Source of the DNA: CAZFHA01 sp964518595
Lineage (GTDB): Bacteria; Bacillota; Clostridia; Saccharofermentanales; Saccharofermentanaceae
Assembly: GCA_964518595.1 (NCBI GenBank)
Contig: CAZFHA010000016.1
Coordinates: 1 to 64,000 of the forward strand
Direction: 5' to 3'
Length of the DNA stretch: 64,000 bases
The notes under the pieces were generated by a model. The model was given only the letters and a program-made list of their open reading frames with translations, was not told the origin of the DNA and made no database searches. This document shows, piece after piece, positions 60,274 to 64,000 of this stretch (positions are counted from its first letter, which is position 1; each line of letters begins with the position of its first letter). A program made the translations under genes and the position numbers.

Positions 60274-61105
60274 CTAAACTTTGTCTCAGCTCTGCAGCCA
60301 AAGCACCTGCTGCGGCAATAGCAGCTTCTGGATTTTGAGCCCGAGCTACAGTCTCTACCAAATAACTCCCTACGATAATACCATCACAATGTGGTGCTAG
60401 AAAACGCACTTGATCTGCCTCCGAAATACCAAAACCTACACAAATCGGAACGGAAGCAGTTTTTTGGCTGGCTTTTAGAAAGCGTTGTATTCCCTTGGCA
60501 AATTCTTGTCGAATTCCAGTAACACCCAGTGAGGAAACACAATACAGAAAGCCCTTGGCAGAAGCTGCAATTTTGGACAACCGTTCGGAAGAAGTCGGAG
60601 CAGCCAAGGCAATTTGATAAACTGCATATCTTTCACAATAGGGTCTAATTTCCTCCGCCTCATCATAGGGTAAATCCGGGATGATTATACCATCTACACC
60701 AACACTTTGGCATTGGGCAAAGAAAGCCTCCTGCCCATAATGTAGTAAGCTGTTATAGTACATGAGAAAAACTAAGGGAATTTGGGTCTTTTGGCGGAGG
60801 GTTTGAACGAGGGTGAAAATCTGATTCAAGGTTGCTCCTGCCTCCAGAGCCCGTTGGTTCGCTTTTTGAATAGTGGGGCCTTCTGCCATTGGATCAGTAA
60901 AAGGAATACCTAGCTCAATAATATCTGCACCCTTTTGTTCCAACTCCAGCACTAATCTTTCGGTGGTAGCTAGATCAGGGTCACCGGCTGTAAGAAAAAG
61001 AATGAGTGCTTTTCTTTTAGCTAAAGCTAAACGGGTAAAACACCTGTCAATCCGATTAGGTTTTTTCGTAGATTCATTCGTATTCGATATCTGGATTTTG
61101 TTCAT
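60236..61105 (-). CDS. trpA: Tryptophan synthase alpha subunit
   Basis: A 289-residue TIM barrel that cleaves indole-3-glycerol phosphate. The catalytic Glu is in IIELGIPF. The second catalytic acid position (Asp60 in Salmonella) is Glu here (MAEGPTIQ), a variation I believe is shared with other Clostridia. FLMYYNSLL and VGFGISEADQV are further landmarks. It starts 1 bp after the trpB stop, so the subunits are co-translated. Confidence 0.95.
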   Translation of the reverse strand: MNKIQISNTNESTKKPNRIDRCFTRLALAKRKALILFLTAGDPDLATTERLVLELEQKGADIIELGIPFTDPMAEGPTIQKANQRALEAGATLNQIFTLVQTLRQKTQIPLVFLMYYNSLLHYGQEAFFAQCQSVGVDGIIIPDLPYDEAEEIRPYCERYAVYQIALAAPTSSERLSKIAASAKGFLYCVSSLGVTGIRQEFAKGIQRFLKASQKTASVPICVGFGISEADQVRFLAPHCDGIIVGSYLVETVARAQNPEAAIAAAGALAAELRQSLDDCGTCGDFIFN

Positions 61106-61106
61106 G

Positions 61107-62285
61107 TTATTTCACCTCCAAGTATTGCGAGATCGCATCTACATCTTTATCACCACGGCCTGACAGGCAAAGTACAAGGATTTGTTCTTTTTTCATTACC
61201 CGGGCTTTCTGCACCGCCAAAGCTAAGCCATGAGCACTTTCAATTGCCGGAATAATGCCTTCCGTCTGGCTCAAAAGCACAAAAGCTTCCACTGCCTCAC
61301 TATCAGTCACAGGCAGATAGGAGGCTCGACCCTGGGCTCTAAGATTAGCATGTTCAGGGCCGACTCCGGGGTAATCAAGCCCCGCAGAAATGGAGTACAC
61401 GGGCAAAATACCACCATTTTCATCTTGGAGAAAAATCGACTTCATGCCGTGGAAAACCCCCACTTCACCCTTACTAAAGGTAGCCGCATGATCAGGGGTA
61501 TCAATGCCGCGCCCCCCTGCCTCCGCCCCAAGCAGTTCTACCTCCGGCTCCTCAATAAAGGCACTAAACGTTCCGATGGCATTACTGCCACCACCAACAC
61601 AGGCCACCACACAATCCGGTAGCCTTCCCCTGCTCTCCTGAAGCTGCTGCTTTATCTCTCGGCCAATTACACTTTGAAACTGCCGTACCATCTCCGGATA
61701 AGGATGAGGTCCCACCGCCGAGCCTAAAAGATAGAAAGTATCATTAATCCGAGCTGTCCAGGTACGCAAGGCTTCATTGGTAGCATCTTTCAAAGTAGCT
61801 GTTCCGCTCTCCACTGCAGTGACTTTAGCCCCCATCAGCTCCATCCGAAAAACGTTCAAACGCTGGCGCTCCATATCTTCTGCGCCCATAAAAACTTCGC
61901 ATTCCATGCCGAAAAGTGCTGCTACCGTTGCTGAGGCTACCCCATGTTGCCCGGCTCCCGTTTCAGCAATAATTTTATTTTTCCCCATCTTTTTAGCTAA
62001 CAAAGCTTGGCCGAGAACATTGTTGATCTTGTGAGAACCCGTGTGATTAAGATCTTCCCGTTTTAGGTATATCTGCGCGCCACCAATTCTTTCACTTAAG
62101 CGGCGAGCGTAATAGAGTCGAGAGGGACGACCGGCATAATTCTGAAAATAATCATCTAGGGTACGACAAAACTGCGGATCAGCCATCGCCTCTCTATAGG
62201 CTTTTTCTAAATCAATTAGTCCCTGCATTAAAGTCTCCGGGGCATAAGCTCCACCAAACTCTCCATATCGTCCTGCTCTTTTCAT
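61107..62285 (-). CDS. trpB: Tryptophan synthase beta subunit
   Basis: A 392-residue PLP enzyme that condenses indole with serine. GRYGEFGGAYAPETLM opens the protein, NHTGSHKINN carries the PLP lysine, GAGQHGVA the catalytic Glu-region loop and GGGSNAIG the phosphate-binding loop. The ATG at 62285 has AAGGAGA; the frame extends upstream without signals. Adjacent to trpA. Confidence 0.97.
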   Translation of the reverse strand: MKRAGRYGEFGGAYAPETLMQGLIDLEKAYREAMADPQFCRTLDDYFQNYAGRPSRLYYARRLSERIGGAQIYLKREDLNHTGSHKINNVLGQALLAKKMGKNKIIAETGAGQHGVASATVAALFGMECEVFMGAEDMERQRLNVFRMELMGAKVTAVESGTATLKDATNEALRTWTARINDTFYLLGSAVGPHPYPEMVRQFQSVIGREIKQQLQESRGRLPDCVVACVGGGSNAIGTFSAFIEEPEVELLGAEAGGRGIDTPDHAATFSKGEVGVFHGMKSIFLQDENGGILPVYSISAGLDYPGVGPEHANLRAQGRASYLPVTDSEAVEAFVLLSQTEGIIPAIESAHGLALAVQKARVMKKEQILVLCLSGRGDKDVDAISQYLEVK

Positions 62286-62372
62286 TGCTATCTCCTTTGG
62301 CCTTTTCGCCTCTTTCAATTATGTATAAGCTTTACACAGGTTCTCTTTCCTACGTAAGGAAAAATACTCTGC

Positions 62373-63023
62373 TTAAACCTTCTGCTTTTTCTGATACTGA
62401 CGAGTCCGACAAACAAAATCCAGCACCTTTTCTGGATCTTTAAAACCATCTGTCTCTAAGGAACTGCTCACGTCTATTCCCCAAGGTCTATGATTTTCCA
62501 GTAGCTCATTCACTGAATCAGCCCCTAACCCACCTGCTAAAATCAGCGGCTTGGATGAATTGGAGGGGATTTTGTCCCACGCAAAGCGTTTTCCACTGCC
62601 ACCGTAAAAACCGGGCTGGCAGCTATCTAAAAGTAGCCGGTCGGCTTGACCCCACACCTTCATGTCAGGGAGTTTATCCCCCACCCGCAAGGCCTTCCAT
62701 ACCTCCCAAGTTCCCGGCTTTAATATTTTGCCCAGCCGCCTCTGGAGCTCAGAAACCAAAGCCGGACTTTCATCCCCGTGGAGCTGCAAAGCCCAAATAC
62801 GCCTTGCAGACATCAGCTCAACCAAAAAATCCACCTCTTCATTCACAACCACGGCCACGCTTTTGATTCCGCCATCTAATTTTTCAGTTAAACTTTTGAG
62901 GTCTTCTAAAGTAACTTGCCGAGGCGAAGGTGCCAGAACAAAACCAGCATAGTCAACCTTCACCTGATTCACCAGCTCTACATCCTCCAGACGGCGCAAC
63001 CCACAAATTTTAATTTTAACCAT
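62373..63023 (-). CDS. trpF: Phosphoribosylanthranilate isomerase
   Basis: A 216-residue TIM barrel. VKIKICGLRR holds the catalytic Cys, VDYAGFVLAPSPRQV and LQLHGDES are typical, LLLDS carries the catalytic Asp and LAGGLGADSV plus GIDVSSSLE bind phosphate. AAAGGAGG lies ahead of the ATG at 63023, which I prefer to a start nine codons earlier. Confidence 0.95.
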   Translation of the reverse strand: MVKIKICGLRRLEDVELVNQVKVDYAGFVLAPSPRQVTLEDLKSLTEKLDGGIKSVAVVVNEEVDFLVELMSARRIWALQLHGDESPALVSELQRRLGKILKPGTWEVWKALRVGDKLPDMKVWGQADRLLLDSCQPGFYGGSGKRFAWDKIPSNSSKPLILAGGLGADSVNELLENHRPWGIDVSSSLETDGFKDPEKVLDFVCRTRQYQKKQKV

Positions 63024-63056
63024 GAGTTCTACCCCTCCTTTCCTATACATACTGAA

Positions 63057-63863
63057 TCACGTCTCGGTGGAATTCCTCAAGAGTAACTGCGCCTTTCGGA
63101 GAAAATTTCCCAAGGCTTCTCCAGGGCTGTCCTGAGTCACAAAGGCTTCACCAATTAAAGCTCCATGAACACCCGAGTCATAGACAAAGGCTAAATCTTG
63201 GCCACTCCTAATGGCACTTTCTGCTACAAGAGTTTTTTCAGGCGCAAGAGCCGCCAACCGCTGGGTAGTGGTTATATCTTCTTTAAAAGTCGTTAAATCC
63301 CGGTTGTTAATGCCTATCAAGCTGAAATCAAGGCTCAGCACCCGAGCTAGTTCGTCTTCATTATGAACTTCCACTAACACTTCCAGCCCCATAGTAGCAG
63401 CCAGCTTCCCTAGTTCTGACAATTGTTGATCTGACAGCATAGCCGCAATTAGTAAAATTCCATCCGCCCCTAAATAACGGCTCTCATATATTTGGTAAGC
63501 GCTGAAAATAAAGTCTTTTCGGAGAATGGGGATACGGCAATTTGGACGAATTCGCCGAATATATTCTGGTGCCCCTAAGAAAAAATCTTCCTCCGTCAAA
63601 ATTGACAGCGCTGCTGCACCGGCCTCTTGGTATTCACGAGCGATTTCTTCAGGATAAAAGTCGGCTCGCAAAAGCCCCTTAGAGGGCGAAGCTTTTTTTA
63701 TTTCAGCAATAACGGCCGGATAATTCCCCTCTAAAGCCGCTTTTAAAGAATATAGCGGTGGGGGAGAATCCCACGCTAAATGTTCCATTTTCTGTAGTGG
63801 AATCACTTTTTCCGCTTGCACCAACCGCAATCGTTTCTGTCGCACTATTTTATCCAAGATCAT
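63057..63863 (-). CDS. trpC: Indole-3-glycerol phosphate synthase
   Basis: A 268-residue TIM barrel. VIAEIKKASPSKGLL contains the catalytic Glu and Lys, ILRKDFIF the general-acid Lys, IGINNRDLTTF and LVAESAIRSGQD complete the site. The ATG at 63863 has GGAGG and lies inside the end of trpD (14-bp overlap), so the two are translationally coupled. Confidence 0.96.
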   Translation of the reverse strand: MILDKIVRQKRLRLVQAEKVIPLQKMEHLAWDSPPPLYSLKAALEGNYPAVIAEIKKASPSKGLLRADFYPEEIAREYQEAGAAALSILTEEDFFLGAPEYIRRIRPNCRIPILRKDFIFSAYQIYESRYLGADGILLIAAMLSDQQLSELGKLAATMGLEVLVEVHNEDELARVLSLDFSLIGINNRDLTTFKEDITTTQRLAALAPEKTLVAESAIRSGQDLAFVYDSGVHGALIGEAFVTQDSPGEALGNFLRKAQLLLRNSTET

Positions 63864-64000
63864 CACTACTACCTCCATTTGTAAATGCAATTAGCTGATC
63901 TAATTTTTTATAGGCTGCCCCGGAAGTAATAAGCGCTTGTGCCAAATGAACGCCCTCAGCCATAGAACGGGCTTTTCCACCCATATAAATGCCGGCACCG
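63850..64000 (-). CDS. trpD: Anthranilate phosphoribosyltransferase, C-terminal end (partial)
   Basis: The last 50 or so codons of TrpD: GAGIYMGGKARSMAEGV, LAQALITSG and a final LDQLIAFTN, the usual C-terminal pattern. The stop (63850-63852) lies 14 bp inside trpC. The rest lies beyond the right edge, with trpE/trpG presumably further upstream. Confidence 0.88.
   Translation of the reverse strand, partial: GAGIYMGGKARSMAEGVHLAQALITSGAAYKKLDQLIAFTNGGSSDDLG

Noticed and set aside
60880..60900. Asp-to-Glu change at the second catalytic acid of TrpA as a sign of inactivity.
   Set aside because: I believe the AEGP form occurs naturally in many clostridial TrpA proteins, and the rest of the site and operon are intact.

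Overview
The window looks like a chromosomal segment of an anaerobic, low-to-moderate-GC Gram-positive bacterium of the Clostridia. Evidence: strong AGGAGG-type ribosome binding sites, lipoprotein sugar-binding proteins with ATPase-less ABC permease pairs, YesM/YesN-type two-component genes, corrinoid methyltransferase genes, many AraC regulators and no outer-membrane genes. The family is not resolved. Enzymes for mucin-type O-glycans (GH101, GH112, an N-acetylhexosamine kinase-like protein) point to a gut or other host-associated habitat; that is inference.

Layout. 1-54: the 5' end of a class C group II intron (minus strand, running off the left edge) just downstream of a terminator. 110-1459: a CFI-box zinc-ribbon protein and a beta-carbonic anhydrase. 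1.7-7.6 kb: a pentulokinase-like FGGY kinase, a phosphohexomutase, a YihY membrane protein, then on the minus strand an N-acetylhexosamine 1-kinase-like protein and a nucleotidyltransferase. 7.8-11.2 kb: AraC and GNAT genes (translationally coupled), DUF805 and YcxB-like membrane proteins. 11.5-17.3 kb: a GH13 alpha-glucosidase with paired palindromic operators, then araC-rhaB-rhaA. 17.4-20.2 kb: a large exported GxGYxYP-like protein.

20.5-22.8 kb is the least conventional region: an orphan protein with only a sigma-70 region 4, a structured leader, and a right-handed beta-helix protein with no visible export signal. Two minus-strand promoters, one before the sigma-like gene and one before the leader, share the same three-part motif at identical spacing, which suggests a small autoregulated sigma regulon. 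It is my best candidate for an undescribed system.

23-28.4 kb: a PfkB kinase, a Rieske-type oxygenase (odd in an anaerobe), an M42 aminopeptidase and a YgiQ radical SAM protein. 28.4-34.3 kb, all minus strand: corrinoid protein, a UroD-type methyltransferase fused to a thioredoxin-like domain, a RACo-type corrinoid activator fused to a MetH-activation-like domain, and a CobW GTPase. A lone type I-C-like CRISPR repeat lies between the first two. 34.7-37.2 kb: an alpha/beta hydrolase, a 41-residue membrane peptide and a PocR-AraC regulator with a direct-repeat operator before its own gene.

37.4-48.4 kb is a disaccharide utilisation block: ABC permeases and binding protein, a second binding protein divergent from a YesM/YesN pair, and a GH94 phosphorylase. 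48.5-50.6 kb: a hypothetical protein, two tandem DUF2569-like membrane proteins (the second apparently lacking its 5' end) and a frameshifted DUF234 remnant. 50.6-59.8 kb is a mucin core-1 module: GH112 phosphorylase and a 1953-residue membrane-anchored GH101 enzyme in one operon, with a divergent AraC gene. The right end carries trpD(partial)-trpC-trpF-trpB-trpA followed by two small membrane-protein genes.

The carbohydrate theme is phosphorolytic: GH101 would release Gal-beta-1,3-GalNAc outside the cell, GH112 would split it to Gal-1-P and GalNAc, and the kinase, nucleotidyltransferase and phosphohexomutase 50 kb away could process the products. Rhamnose kinase and isomerase are present without the aldolase.
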